DNA of 64,000 nucleotides from Streptomyces sp. NBC_01750 (GTDB lineage Bacteria > Actinomycetota > Actinomycetes > Streptomycetales > Streptomycetaceae). The position numbers were made by a program, and so were the translations under genes. Of the stretch, positions 43,103 through 52,644 are shown piece after piece (within the stretch, counting starts at the first letter, position 1; each line of letters starts with the position of its first letter). Where the stretch lies: the NCBI RefSeq assembly GCF_035918095.1, contig NZ_CP109137.1, positions 3,908,001-3,972,000 on the forward strand, read 5' to 3'. The notes under the pieces are model-generated. The model was not told the DNA's origin and searched no databases. It was given only the letters and a program-made list of their open reading frames with translations.

Positions 43103-43137
43103 CGCCGACGAGTGCGACTGCGGGCCCGACTCGTCCG

Positions 43138-44100
43138 TCAGGCCCGGCAGTCCGCTCTCATCTGGGCCGCCGCATGGTGCGCGCCCTCGATTTCGCCGCT
43201 GCCCCAGTCCTTGCCGCGGTCCACGAGCTGCACCGTGAGCTGCTGGTTGCGGACCGGGATCTTCTCCACGATCAGGCCGCTGCCCCTCAGTGACGTCTGG
43301 TCGATCTCGAAGGACTTGATCGCACTGTCCCGGTCGTCAGGATCGGCCAGCACCGTGTACGTCGTGGGTTCGCCCCCCACATCGCGGTCGCGCTCGCTCT
43401 CGGGGATGAGGACGGACACCGAGCAGGTCGTGTATCCACTGCCCACGTACCAGGACCAGGTCGCCGTGCCCCCGCTGTCCTTGGTCGAACTGCCCGACAT
43501 GGGGACTGCGGTGAAGCTGCCGTCGCAACCGTCGCCCTTGTGGCCGCCGGTGAATACCGTGTACCAGCCGTCGTCGCCGTCGCTGAAGCGGCCGCGCTCC
43601 TGATAGCTGCCGCCGCCGGTGCAACCGGGCCCCGCCCAGGCGGAGTACGCAGGGCGGCGGACGTTCTGCGGGGGCTTCGGCTTCTTCTCGCCGCGGGAAC
43701 CGCCGGGGCTCGGCGACGGCGAACCCGTTGCCGACTCGGAGGGAGCGCCGGGCAGCGCCGTGGGGACGATGCGCTGCGGGGCGCCGCCGAGGCCGTCGCG
43801 ACCGAAGTCGGAGTCACCGCCGGGCACGTCCGCCGCCGCCCCGGCCGGTTCCGAGTCACCCCCGTACAGCGAGACCGCCGCGACCACCAGGGCGAATGCC
43901 GTCAGCACAGCTGCGCCGACCAGCAGGATCCTTCCGGTTCGGGAGAGGAGGGAGAAACGTCCTGCCAGCGTCTCGCGCGCCACAAACGTCCCACTCGGGG
44001 CCTGGCCTCTCGAACCAGCCACTCCGCCTCCTGCGCACTCGGGGCATCTCATCCCGCGCAGCGAACCTCTGCTGTCGCCACCGCATCGTTCGCAACCCAC
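43138..44100 (-). CDS. Zinc-ribbon/transmembrane protein with exported domain
   Basis: 320 residues. The N-terminus has two CxxC pairs (CERCGG, RCPEC), a predicted zinc ribbon in the cytoplasm. One transmembrane helix (about 57-78, ILLVGAAVLTAFALVVAAVS) precedes a Ser/Pro/Gly linker. The exported 190-residue domain has four or five cysteines (GPGCTGG, KGDGCDGSF, YTTCSV, ADCRA), consistent with disulfides. Such proteins are sometimes labelled adhesin in Streptomyces. The layout suggests a surface sensor or envelope protein. Confidence 0.65.
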   Translation of the reverse strand: MGCERCGGDSRGSLRGMRCPECAGGGVAGSRGQAPSGTFVARETLAGRFSLLSRTGRILLVGAAVLTAFALVVAAVSLYGGDSEPAGAAADVPGGDSDFGRDGLGGAPQRIVPTALPGAPSESATGSPSPSPGGSRGEKKPKPPQNVRRPAYSAWAGPGCTGGGSYQERGRFSDGDDGWYTVFTGGHKGDGCDGSFTAVPMSGSSTKDSGGTATWSWYVGSGYTTCSVSVLIPESERDRDVGGEPTTYTVLADPDDRDSAIKSFEIDQTSLRGSGLIVEKIPVRNQQLTVQLVDRGKDWGSGEIEGAHHAAAQMRADCRA

Positions 44101-44198
44101 GTCACACCTGACCCACTAGGCCAACCGCTCGGTATGTCAAGGGTGTCCACTATGCATCAGCGGACCGGGGCGAGATAGGTGTTAACGGCGGTAAGGGG

Positions 44199-46100
44199 TC
44201 AGCGGAGTTCGTCGGGACAGGCGGTACCGCGCGGTAGTTGGTACGGAGCCGCCAGGCGGTACAAACCGGGCGCCGGCGCCAGCAGTTCGGTCCACTCGTC
44301 GCCGTCCACGTCCTTCCCCGCCTTCAGCAGACAGCCGTTGGGATTGACGAAAGTCTTGGGCCCGTCCGCACGCGCCTTCGACTCTTCCGTCTCCTGCGGG
44401 CCCTCCACCTTCTTGCCCTGCTCGTCGACGATGCTCAGCCACGGCGAGTACGGGACCCGGATCAGCACCCGGCCCGCCGTCCTCACCTGGATCGTGAGCT
44501 CACCCGCGCCCGCGTGTTGCACGGTGGCCGGCGGGTCGGCCAGCGGCATCGGGTTCTTCACCGCGAACAGCTGCCAGTTCTCGTCGCCCCAGAGCCGCGT
44601 CAGATACGACTGGCCCGCACGCACCAGCTCAGCCTCCTGCTTCGCGCCGCTGGAGTCCGGCATCCCCTTCGGCAGCACCACATAGTGGACCGCCCAGCGG
44701 TCCAGCCAGGCCCGGTAACCGGCCGAGGTCAGCGTCTTGTCGTCGTCGTAGAAGAGCGGATTGCGCTTCATGTCCGCCTGCCGGTTCCAGCCGCGGGCCA
44801 GATTGACGTACGGAGCGAGAGCGGACGCCTCCCGGTGGCTGCTGGCCGGCACGACCTCGACCCGGCCACGCTCCGCGCTGAGCCCCTGGAGCCGGTTGAC
44901 CAGCGGCGCGAGCTCACGGTTCCAGGACGCCGTCGGGGCCGTACGCACCATGTCGTCGACGCCTTTGAAGCCGATCCAGAAGTTCAGGCCCAGAAAGGCG
45001 ATCACGAGCGCGTACCACTTGCGGGAGCTCGGCACGTTGTACGGCAGCGCGGCGAGCAGCACCACACCCGCGAAGAGCATCGGGAGCCGGGACACGTTCG
45101 ACCCGATCTGAGAATCGATCACCCAGGTCAGCAGGGTACCGAGGCTGTAGACGGCCGCGCCGGTACGGACCGTGCGCCACTCCTTCGGCACGAGGACGAG
45201 GACGAGGACTCCGAAGAGGAACGGCAACGAGGTCGACCAGAACGACATCGGCTGCGTACCGGAGAAGGGGAACAGCCAGGCGGAGAGCGCCACGACCACG
45301 ACCGGGGCGAGGCCGAGGGCGTACGCACCGGGGCGGCGCTTGTTCAGGAACAGCGCCGCCGCGACGACGCCGAGGAAGAGCCCGGCGACCGGGCTCGACG
45401 CGGTGGCAAGCCCGGCGACCGGGGCTGCGACCGCCGCCTTCGCCCAGCGTTTGTGACGCCAGCGGTGCGGCCAGCAGAAGACCGCGGCGACCGCGCCGAG
45501 CGCGAACGTCATGCCGAGACCAAAGGTCACCCGTCCCGAGAGCGCGTTGCAGAGAAACGCGAAGACCCCGGCGAGCGAGCAGGCCACTGGATTGCGCACC
45601 GCGCGGACGCGGACCAGGATCAGCGCGGTCAGGGCGGCCGAGACGGTACCGGCGATCATCATCGTCGAGCGGACACCGACCAGCGACATCAGATACGGCG
45701 AGACGACGCTGTACGAGACCGGATGCATTCCGCCGTACCAGGCGAGGTTGTACGCGGAGTCCGGGTGCCGTCCGACGAACTCGGCCCAGGCATCCTGGGC
45801 CGCGATGTCGCCGCCGCTGTTCGCCAGGAAGAAGAACCAGAGCAGATGGGCGAGCGCGGCGAGCGCCGTCGCGAGGAGCACCGGATGACGCGTGAGCCGG
45901 TCGCGGAGATCGGCCATGGGGCCGGGGTCGGCGGCGGATTCCGGGCCGAGGCCGGATCCGGAATCGGCGTGAGGGGGCAGCGGCGGGCGTATTCGCAGCC
46001 CCGTGCCGGGGCTGCTGCCGTCCGCCTGTGTCGGCTCAGCGGTGGTCACTGCGGCTCTCCCCGTCTTCCCCGGCTTTGCCGTTGTACCCCGGCCTGCCAA
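44199..46100 (-). CDS. Large polytopic membrane protein (GT-C-like)
   Basis: 633 residues. About 10-12 transmembrane segments span residues 75-400, followed by a 230-residue exported C-terminal part. An acidic/aromatic extracytoplasmic loop after the first helix (SGGDIAAQDAWAEF) and WYGGMHPVSYSV resemble GT-C glycosyltransferases and YfhO-like proteins, which use lipid-linked sugars. It is often annotated as an integral membrane or MFS protein. The glycosyltransferase idea is an inference from topology. It lies 190 bp downstream of the dacA-type gene on the same strand. Confidence 0.7.
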   Translation of the reverse strand: MAGRGTTAKPGKTGRAAVTTAEPTQADGSSPGTGLRIRPPLPPHADSGSGLGPESAADPGPMADLRDRLTRHPVLLATALAALAHLLWFFFLANSGGDIAAQDAWAEFVGRHPDSAYNLAWYGGMHPVSYSVVSPYLMSLVGVRSTMMIAGTVSAALTALILVRVRAVRNPVACSLAGVFAFLCNALSGRVTFGLGMTFALGAVAAVFCWPHRWRHKRWAKAAVAAPVAGLATASSPVAGLFLGVVAAALFLNKRRPGAYALGLAPVVVVALSAWLFPFSGTQPMSFWSTSLPFLFGVLVLVLVPKEWRTVRTGAAVYSLGTLLTWVIDSQIGSNVSRLPMLFAGVVLLAALPYNVPSSRKWYALVIAFLGLNFWIGFKGVDDMVRTAPTASWNRELAPLVNRLQGLSAERGRVEVVPASSHREASALAPYVNLARGWNRQADMKRNPLFYDDDKTLTSAGYRAWLDRWAVHYVVLPKGMPDSSGAKQEAELVRAGQSYLTRLWGDENWQLFAVKNPMPLADPPATVQHAGAGELTIQVRTAGRVLIRVPYSPWLSIVDEQGKKVEGPQETEESKARADGPKTFVNPNGCLLKAGKDVDGDEWTELLAPAPGLYRLAAPYQLPRGTACPDELR

Positions 46101-46286
46101 CCTCCGACGTGCTCCATGCCGACGTTCAGTGCTGACGTCCGCGCTGACGCCCGTCCTGACTTCCGGGCCGGCGTCCGTACTGAGGTTCCATGCTCAAGGA
46201 CGCTGTCCCGGCGCCCCGAAGTTGCCCCGGGACGCTAGCACGCGGGCGCCCCGGTAACCCGGGACGCCCGCGCGGCCGGCACAGCG

Positions 46287-49103
46287 CTAGCCGAGGCGCG
46301 TCAGCTTGTCGCCCAAACCAGGCTCCATCAGGTCCTGCTGGAGCGCGACCGGTGCGGTGACCTTGCCGGTACCGGTGCCGACCGAGACCTGACCGACGAC
46401 CGCGCCCGCCTTCGCGGAGTGCGGGAGCGTCTTGCCACTGTCGCTGAGCGCGATCTCGACCTTGAGGCCGCCCCAGCCGACCGCCTTGAGGTCCTTGGTG
46501 GCGATGACGGCCGTCCGGCCGCCGAGGCCGTTGTCGACGTAACCGACGACGTCGCCCTTCTTGACGACGGTGGCGGAGGTGACGCCGGCCTGGGCAGCCT
46601 GAATCACCTTGATGCTGTAGTCGATCGCGAGGTCGAGCTTGTCGTTGAGGATGGCGGCCTTCTGGGCGCCCATCGTGATGCCGACGATGCGACGCACCTT
46701 GCCGTCGACCTCGACATTGGCGGACCAGAGGAGATTCCCGCCGGCCGGGGTGGACGAACCGGTCTTGATGCCGCCCACGCCGTCCAGCAGCAGAGCCTTG
46801 TCGTTGTTGTTCCTGATGTTCCCGTCGATGCCGGGGATCGTGGTCATCGTCGTATTGACGATGTCCCGGAACACATCGTTCTGCATGACCGCCTTGGCCA
46901 GCTTGAGCTGGTCCTGCGGAGTGGACACGGTGGTGGCCTTCAGGCCGCTGGGGTCCGTGTAGGTGCTGTTGGTCATGCCGAGGTCCTTGGCGGCGTCGTT
47001 CATCTTCTTGACGAACTCTGCCTCGGACTTCGAGTCCCAGCGGGCCAGCAGGCGCGCGGCGTTGTTGCCGGACGGGATCATGAGCAGCTGAAGCATCTGC
47101 TTCTCGGTGAACTGCTGCCCCATCGAGATCTGCGCGGTCGACTCGTCGTCGTTCTTCGACTCGTCCTCCGCCTGCTGATCGACGGTGATCTTCTGGCCGA
47201 CCTCCTTGCCGGAGATCGGGTGGTCCCTGAGGATCACGTACGCGGTCATCGTCTTCGCGACGCTCGCGATCGGAGCCGGCTGCTGCGCGCCGTACGTACC
47301 GATGCTGCCGACGCCCTCGACCTCCACGGCGCCCTGGCCCTCATCCGGCCACGGCAGGCTGAGCGGGCCGCCCTTGAAGGTGAACGTCGGCTCGGCGGAG
47401 AGCGCGAGCGACGGGTTCGGGAGCGGGCGTACAGCCTGTACGACCGCAAAGACGACCAGGAGCAGCAGAACCAGCGGCGTCCAGATCTTGATCCGCCGGA
47501 AGACCGTACGGACCGGGGTCTGCGGCGGGGGCGGGGTGTTCGTCAGCTCGGCGAGCAGATCGAGCGGCGGCAGCGGCGGCATGGGCTGCTGCTTGGTCCG
47601 CTCGGCCTCGGTGAGCGAGGCGGGTGCGGACGGGGTGGCTGCGGCCGGCGCGGCTGCCTGCGACTTGACCTCGGCGGGATTCCGTACGTCGTCGGCCCGC
47701 AGGGGCACGAAGGTGCTGGAGCGCGGGACATCGGCTTTGGGCTCGGGCTTGGAGGGCTCGGCCTTGGGCTCGGGCTTGGACCTGGGCGCCGGGGGCACCT
47801 TGAGCGCGGTGGTGGGCTGATCGACGGAGGGCCGCCGGGGCGCCTTGAAAACGGCGGTAGGCTGATCGACCGCGCGCTTGGGGGCGGCCTCTCCCGCGGC
47901 TGCGTCGCTCTTTGCATCCGCAGATTCCTTGCCCTTGGCGGGCGCTGTCCGGGCAGCGTCGTCGATACGGGTGCCGGTGCCCGACGGAGTCGACTCGGCG
48001 GACTCGCTCGAACCGTCCTCGTCGGCGTCCTGCCCCGCCGCCTCGGCTTCGCCGGCAGGTGCGGGAACGGCCGCCGGCTTCGCGGCCTCTGAGCCCGGGC
48101 CTTCGGCGTCCGCAGCGTCCAGCTCCGCCGTCGCGTCCAAACCGGGCCCGTCGCCGGAGTTCTCCTCGTCGTCCCGGCCCGACGGCGCCGAAGCGGCAGC
48201 GTCGTCGGACGACGCGGGTTGCGATGTCGGCTCGGCGTCCTCGGAGACCGAGCCCCCGACACCTCCGGACTCCGGCTCCGCGGACGTACCCGAACCCGAT
48301 TCGCCGTCCGGGGTCTGCCCGGCGTCCTGATCCGACGGCACCGACGCCGCAGCCTCGTGGGCAGGCTCAGGCTCAGGCGCGGACCCCGGTTCCGCGGACT
48401 CGGACGTGTCGCCGTCCCGCGACTCCGACTCCGACTCCGCGTCCGCGGCTCCACCGTCGGCCTCGGAAGCCGGCCCTTCGGCGACCGCAGGCTCCGTCCC
48501 GGCGGACGCGCCCGGACCCGTTTCGTCGCCCGAAGGCCCCTCGTCGTCCTGACCCGACGACCCCGAGACGTCGGCCTCGTCCTCCTCCGGAGACTCGGCC
48601 TCGCCGGCGGCCGCGGACTTCCGCTCCGCAGAAACGCCGGAACCCGCACGGTCGCCTGAGAGCCCCTCAGGCGCATTGCCCGGCCCCCGAGCCGGAACCT
48701 CCGCCTCCGCGGCCTCAGAGGGGGCCTCCGTGGCCGCCGGCGCACCCTCGTCGTCCGCGCTCGCCACCCACGCCGCCACCGCGGCACGCAGCCTCGCGTC
48801 GTTCTCCACCGAGCCCGACTCCGTGCCCGGCTCTCCGCTCGTCGGCGCGGACGGCTCGGCCGGCGTCCTGAAGATCGCCGTCGGCTGGTCCGTGCCCGGC
48901 TCCCCGCTCGCCGGCGCGGACGGCTCGGCCGGCGTCCTGAAGATCGCCGTCGGCTGGTCCGCCCCGGAAGCCGCAGCCCCCGGGGAGGCCTGGCGGAACA
49001 CGGTAAGCCGCGGGTCACGTTCACCCGAAGTCGTCTCCCCCGACGACTTCCTCTGCTCCGACTTGTCGGGGGACTCGCCCGCCACCGTGCCTCCATGAGT
49101 CAT
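46287..49103 (-). CDS. dacA: D-alanyl-D-alanine carboxypeptidase (S11) with long acidic cytoplasmic extension
   Basis: Up to 938 residues. A GTG at 49085 with GGAGG 4 nt before it is a strong alternative start. The first 540 residues are acidic, rich in A, E, S, D, P, T, with repeats DQPTAIFRTPAEPSAP (twice) and related DQPTAVFKAP and DQPTTALKVP. One transmembrane helix (about 545-565) leads to the exported catalytic domain: SxxK in IASVAKTMTAY, SxN in IPSGNNAARLL, KTG in GGIKTGSSTPAGG. It removes the terminal D-Ala from peptidoglycan stems. The cytoplasmic part may be a docking or phosphorylation region. Confidence 0.92.
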   Translation of the reverse strand: MTHGGTVAGESPDKSEQRKSSGETTSGERDPRLTVFRQASPGAAASGADQPTAIFRTPAEPSAPASGEPGTDQPTAIFRTPAEPSAPTSGEPGTESGSVENDARLRAAVAAWVASADDEGAPAATEAPSEAAEAEVPARGPGNAPEGLSGDRAGSGVSAERKSAAAGEAESPEEDEADVSGSSGQDDEGPSGDETGPGASAGTEPAVAEGPASEADGGAADAESESESRDGDTSESAEPGSAPEPEPAHEAAASVPSDQDAGQTPDGESGSGTSAEPESGGVGGSVSEDAEPTSQPASSDDAAASAPSGRDDEENSGDGPGLDATAELDAADAEGPGSEAAKPAAVPAPAGEAEAAGQDADEDGSSESAESTPSGTGTRIDDAARTAPAKGKESADAKSDAAAGEAAPKRAVDQPTAVFKAPRRPSVDQPTTALKVPPAPRSKPEPKAEPSKPEPKADVPRSSTFVPLRADDVRNPAEVKSQAAAPAAATPSAPASLTEAERTKQQPMPPLPPLDLLAELTNTPPPPQTPVRTVFRRIKIWTPLVLLLLVVFAVVQAVRPLPNPSLALSAEPTFTFKGGPLSLPWPDEGQGAVEVEGVGSIGTYGAQQPAPIASVAKTMTAYVILRDHPISGKEVGQKITVDQQAEDESKNDDESTAQISMGQQFTEKQMLQLLMIPSGNNAARLLARWDSKSEAEFVKKMNDAAKDLGMTNSTYTDPSGLKATTVSTPQDQLKLAKAVMQNDVFRDIVNTTMTTIPGIDGNIRNNNDKALLLDGVGGIKTGSSTPAGGNLLWSANVEVDGKVRRIVGITMGAQKAAILNDKLDLAIDYSIKVIQAAQAGVTSATVVKKGDVVGYVDNGLGGRTAVIATKDLKAVGWGGLKVEIALSDSGKTLPHSAKAGAVVGQVSVGTGTGKVTAPVALQQDLMEPGLGDKLTRLG

Positions 49104-49314
49104 GCGTCATGCGCCATGCGTACGTCGTGTCGGGCGCCGTGAGGCGACAGCCCGTGTTGTCCGAACCATCTACCAGTGTCCTGTCTGAGAGGACAGCCCC
49201 CGCGCAAAGACGAGAACGACATACCTGCCGGTTCCCGTACGAAGTACCCAGGCGCTCTCGACAGACCAATGTGAGAGGGGTCACCCTGTCATTCATCCAC
49301 GCGGGGAGGCATGG

Positions 49315-50043
49315 ATGGGCAGGAGCCGCAGAACACTTCCGGAAGAGCTTCTGCTGCTCGCTCTGGACCCGACCACGGGTACCACAGCGCAGCCGCAGTC
49401 GCTCGACCTCGGCCTGGCCGGAGCCCAGCTAGTAGAGCTGGCTCTGGCAGGACGGATAGCCCCAGACGGGGATCGTATCGCCGTGGTGATGCCACGGCCG
49501 ACAGGAGATCCGACTTTGGACTCCGCACTGGAGTTGCTGCGCCGACGCGGCAGTCCGGTGCGGGCGGTCCACTGGATTGGCGGACCCCGACTGGGGCTCC
49601 GCCAGATTTACCTCTCGCATCTGGAGCGGTGCGGCATGGTGCATGCCGTGGCGGGCCAGATGTGCGGAGTGCTGCCGACGACTCGCTACCAAGCGACGGA
49701 GACGGCGATCAGCCGGGACATCAGGGCCCGGCTGGACAGTGCGATCCGCACCGGTGTACCGCCGGACCCGCGGACCGCGGCGCTCGCTGCGCTGGCCCAC
49801 GCGGTCGGACTCGGCAAGCACCTGTACCCCGGGAACGAAGGGCGTTCCTCGAGGTCCCGTCTGCGGGATCTCATCAGGCACGACCCCATGGGCGGACTCG
49901 TGGCGCACGCCGTGATGGACGTCCAGAACGGTGTGGCCGCTCAGCCTCGCCGCAACCCCGCCGCCCCGGGCGGCAGTCGCCAGCCGGCGGCCGTATCGAT
50001 GCAACCGCACCGCGGGAGCATGGACCGCGTCGCCGCGCACTAA
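49315..50043 (+). CDS. GPP34-family phosphoprotein
   Basis: ATG at 49315 (GGGGAGG 6 nt upstream) preferred to ATG 49311; 242 residues. It starts with LPEELLLLALD, the opening block of the GOLPH3/GPP34 fold, followed by the all-helical domain (LGLAGAQLVELALAGRIAPD, then a C-terminal AALAALAHAVGLGKHLYPG). In eukaryotes the fold binds phosphoinositides. The actinobacterial members are of unknown function and numerous in Streptomyces. A basic, Pro/Gln-rich tail follows. Confidence 0.88.
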   Translation: MGRSRRTLPEELLLLALDPTTGTTAQPQSLDLGLAGAQLVELALAGRIAPDGDRIAVVMPRPTGDPTLDSALELLRRRGSPVRAVHWIGGPRLGLRQIYLSHLERCGMVHAVAGQMCGVLPTTRYQATETAISRDIRARLDSAIRTGVPPDPRTAALAALAHAVGLGKHLYPGNEGRSSRSRLRDLIRHDPMGGLVAHAVMDVQNGVAAQPRRNPAAPGGSRQPAAVSMQPHRGSMDRVAAH

Positions 50044-50121
50044 CCGCACCACAAGCCGCACCGTACACAGGCACAGCCGCCGCATCGACGTCCCCAAGAC
50101 CCGGTCCGGGAGCCGCACAAG

Positions 50122-50155
50122 ACGCGCGGGGCAGCGAAAACGCTGCCCCGCGCGT
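50122..50155 (+). terminator. Hairpin terminator after the GPP34 gene
   Basis: ACGCGCGGGGCAGCG and CGCTGCCCCGCGCGT form a perfect 15-bp stem with an AAAA loop, 79 bp after the stop codon. Confidence 0.85.
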
Positions 50156-50252
50156 TCGCGCGTGTAGCCATTTGCCAGCGCAGCCGCGACCATTGGTGGC
50201 AATCTGCTGAGCGGTAGATACGCACAGCTACGCAGCCGGAGGTGCAGTTTCC

Positions 50253-51110
50253 GTGGCGTCCAACGTCAACCCCACCGTCAGGCGACGCCGTTTGGGACAG
50301 GAGCTGCGCCGGCTCCGGGAACTCAAGGGCATGACGGCTGAAGAGGTGGCGGAGCGCCTGCTCGTCTCCCAGTCGAAGATCAGCCGCCTGGAGAACGGCC
50401 GCCGTTCGATCAGCCAGCGCGATGTCCGCGATCTGTGCGGCGTGTACGAGGTCGAGGACCACCGGATCGTCGACTCGCTGATGCAGATGGCCAAGGACTC
50501 CCGCCAGCAGGGCTGGTGGCACGCCTTCGGCGACATCCCGTACAGCGTCTACATCGGCCTGGAGACCGACGCGGCGAGCCTGCGGGTCTACGAGCCCCAG
50601 GTCGTCCCGGGGCTTCTGCAGACCCGGCAGTATGCCGAGGCCCTGATCGCCGGAGCCCTGCCCGAGAGCGGGACCACCGATATCGAGAAGCGGGTCAGCG
50701 TCCGGCTGCGCCGCCAGGAGAGGATCAACGAGGCCGAGCATCCGCTGCGCCTGTGGGTGGTGGTCGACGAGGCCGCGCTGCGCCGTCTCGTCGGCGACAA
50801 GCAGCTGATGCGCGAGCAGCTCGAGTATCTGGTGGAGCTGTCCCAGCTGCCGCATGTCACCGTGCAGGTGCTGCCCTTCGAGATGGGCGCCCATCCTGGC
50901 ATCAACGGCCAGTACGCGATCCTCGAGTTCCCCGACGCCTCCGACTCGAGCGTCGTCTATATCGAGGGCGTGACCAGCGACTTGTATCTGGAGAAGGCCA
51001 ACGACGTACAGAAGTACAGCGTCATGTACGAGCATCTGCGCGCGCAGGCCCTGAATGTGGATCAGACCCGGCAGTTCATCGCGGACATCGCCAAGGACTA
51101 CGCCCGCTGA
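50253..51110 (+). CDS. XRE regulator with DUF5753 domain (Scr1/WhiJ-like)
   Basis: GTG start; 285 residues. The HTH is at about 12-65 (LGQELRRLRELKGMTAEEVA, then VSQSKISRLENGRRSISQRD). The rest is a DUF5753 domain (YEPQVVPGLLQTRQYAEALI, then RRQERINEAEHPLRLWVVVD and LPHVTVQVLPFEMGAH). In Streptomyces these regulators pair with a small DUF397 protein that modulates them, as WhiJ-type systems do in development. The DUF397 gene follows 203 bp downstream. Confidence 0.92.
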   Translation: MASNVNPTVRRRRLGQELRRLRELKGMTAEEVAERLLVSQSKISRLENGRRSISQRDVRDLCGVYEVEDHRIVDSLMQMAKDSRQQGWWHAFGDIPYSVYIGLETDAASLRVYEPQVVPGLLQTRQYAEALIAGALPESGTTDIEKRVSVRLRRQERINEAEHPLRLWVVVDEAALRRLVGDKQLMREQLEYLVELSQLPHVTVQVLPFEMGAHPGINGQYAILEFPDASDSSVVYIEGVTSDLYLEKANDVQKYSVMYEHLRAQALNVDQTRQFIADIAKDYAR

Positions 51111-51313
51111 GCTTCCTGAACGGCTTCGCGAGGCGCTTCGGCGGCGAGGGGGACCGTACGGTACACCCCGCCACCTCGCGGCGGAAGAGTCCCATGGGAT
51201 ATGCCATCCGGTCGAGTGAATGGCCGCCTCGCACGCCCACCGTGGCGAGTAGCGTCGATCACGCCAGCAAGAACGTTGGCGCGAATCACACCACTTGCTG
51301 AAGCGGAGCAAAC

Positions 51314-51526
51314 ATGGGAATCACTCAGGGCGCCACGGAGACCTGGACGAAGTCCTCGTACTCCACGGGAAACGGCGCATGCGTAGAGGTCAAGTCCCCC
51401 GTTGTGCAGGCGATTGCCGTGCGGGACTCCAAGGTGCCCGCCGGCCCGACGATCACCTTCGTCCCCGAATCCTGGACCGCGTTCGTGAACGAAGTGGGCC
51501 AGGGCGCGTTCAATCTCGGCCGATAG
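51314..51526 (+). CDS. DUF397 partner protein
   Basis: 70 residues, full length for the family: WTKSSYSTGNGACVEVK, then AIAVRDSKVP and a closing WTAFVNEVGQGAF. It sits directly downstream of the DUF5753-type XRE regulator, the usual arrangement. Known pairs act as regulator plus small effector, and some have been proposed to behave like toxin/antitoxin systems. Confidence 0.92.
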   Translation: MGITQGATETWTKSSYSTGNGACVEVKSPVVQAIAVRDSKVPAGPTITFVPESWTAFVNEVGQGAFNLGR

Positions 51527-51676
51527 CCGCGCCGAGGCGCACGCCGAGCAGGACAACACACCACAAAGCACTACAGACATGAGCCCTCTCGACTGGTCCG
51601 CCGTCCCGGCCGAGGGGGCTCGGCCATGCGCCACGGCGCGATTGCCCCACCGCGCGATTGCCTCAGCCCGGCTGCC

Positions 51677-52561
51677 TCAGCGCAGTTGATCGACATAGCG
51701 GTCGGTACCCGGGACCGTCGGTATGAACGGCGCCACCAACTCCACACGCCCCAGTCCCGATTCGGCGACCGCCGCGTCGAGACCGGCGAACGCCGACTCC
51801 CAGCGCTCCCTCGGGTCCTCCTCGAGGAACCACAGCAGCGTCAGCCGGGTGTCCACGCCCTCCACCTGCTTCACATAGGTCATCCGGTCGCCCGGCAGCG
51901 GCGTCGGCCGGAAGACGGTCACCATCGCCGCGGGAGAGCCCGCCAGCCGCTTCGGCAGATGCCTGGCACGCAGCCACTCCAGCAGCTCCACCCGCCGCTC
52001 GGGCCCGTCCGCGTCGATCACCTCGACCACCAGTCCGGCGTACGGGTGGTCCAGCGCGTGATAGTCGCGCGGCCCCGCCGCCCCGTCCCGGTAGACGGTC
52101 GCCTCATGGTCCTGGAAGGCCGTGAAGACATGCGTACGGTCCTGATGGACCCGCCCGTCGCGGTTCAGCCGCTTGTTGATGCCCACGGTCCACTTCATAT
52201 GGTCCGCGTAGCGGCCGTCGGTGATCCAGTACGTGGAGATGTAGCAGCCCGCGGTGACCGGCTGGGCCACCGCCGATTTCTCCGGGTAGCGCAGCCGCTG
52301 GAGCTCCCTGGTGGCGACCCAGCGCCGGCCGGCGTACATCCAGGGCATCGCCATCGCGCCCGCGTAGTAGTGGTCGTCCTCGTACCAGCGGTTGTACGCG
52401 TACTCATGGCCGGGATGCGGTTCGACCATGGTGATCAGGGCGTGGCCGGGACGTACCCCGTACGGGCCGACGCCCGCCAGTTCCGCGTACACCTCGCTGC
52501 GCGTGCCTTCGTCGCGCGTGCCTTCGTCGCGCGTGATTTCGCCGCGCGTGTCTTCGCTCAC
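51677..52561 (-). CDS. Conserved protein with EthD/dimeric alpha-beta-barrel character
   Basis: 294 residues; GTG start with GGGGAG about 8 nt upstream. An N-terminal repetitive stretch (EITRDEGTRDEGTRSE) comes from 15-bp DNA repeats. The body has HALITMVEPHPGHEYAYNRW, then YEDDHYYAGAM, with a second similar half (AAMVTVFRPTPLPGDR). This is reminiscent of duplicated dimeric alpha-beta-barrel (EthD/NIPSNAP-like) domains. It is divergent from an SDR gene by 83 bp, so the two may share a catabolic function. The family call is tentative. Confidence 0.5.
   Translation of the reverse strand: MSEDTRGEITRDEGTRDEGTRSEVYAELAGVGPYGVRPGHALITMVEPHPGHEYAYNRWYEDDHYYAGAMAMPWMYAGRRWVATRELQRLRYPEKSAVAQPVTAGCYISTYWITDGRYADHMKWTVGINKRLNRDGRVHQDRTHVFTAFQDHEATVYRDGAAGPRDYHALDHPYAGLVVEVIDADGPERRVELLEWLRARHLPKRLAGSPAAMVTVFRPTPLPGDRMTYVKQVEGVDTRLTLLWFLEEDPRERWESAFAGLDAAVAESGLGRVELVAPFIPTVPGTDRYVDQLR
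52497..52556. repeat. 15-bp tandem repeats in the 5' end of the EthD-like gene
   Basis: Four units of the TCGCGCGTGCCTTCG type, the last two changed, encode a T-R-D-E-G-like repeat near the protein's N-terminus. A GTG lies at the gene start just upstream, so slippage would alter only the N-terminal tail. Confidence 0.7.
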
Positions 52562-52644
52562 GATGTCCGCTCCCCTTCCTTCCGCCGACGCAGGGACCTA
52601 CTCTGACGCCCCGTCAGGAGAACTGCCATAGCCGGGAGGCCTTG

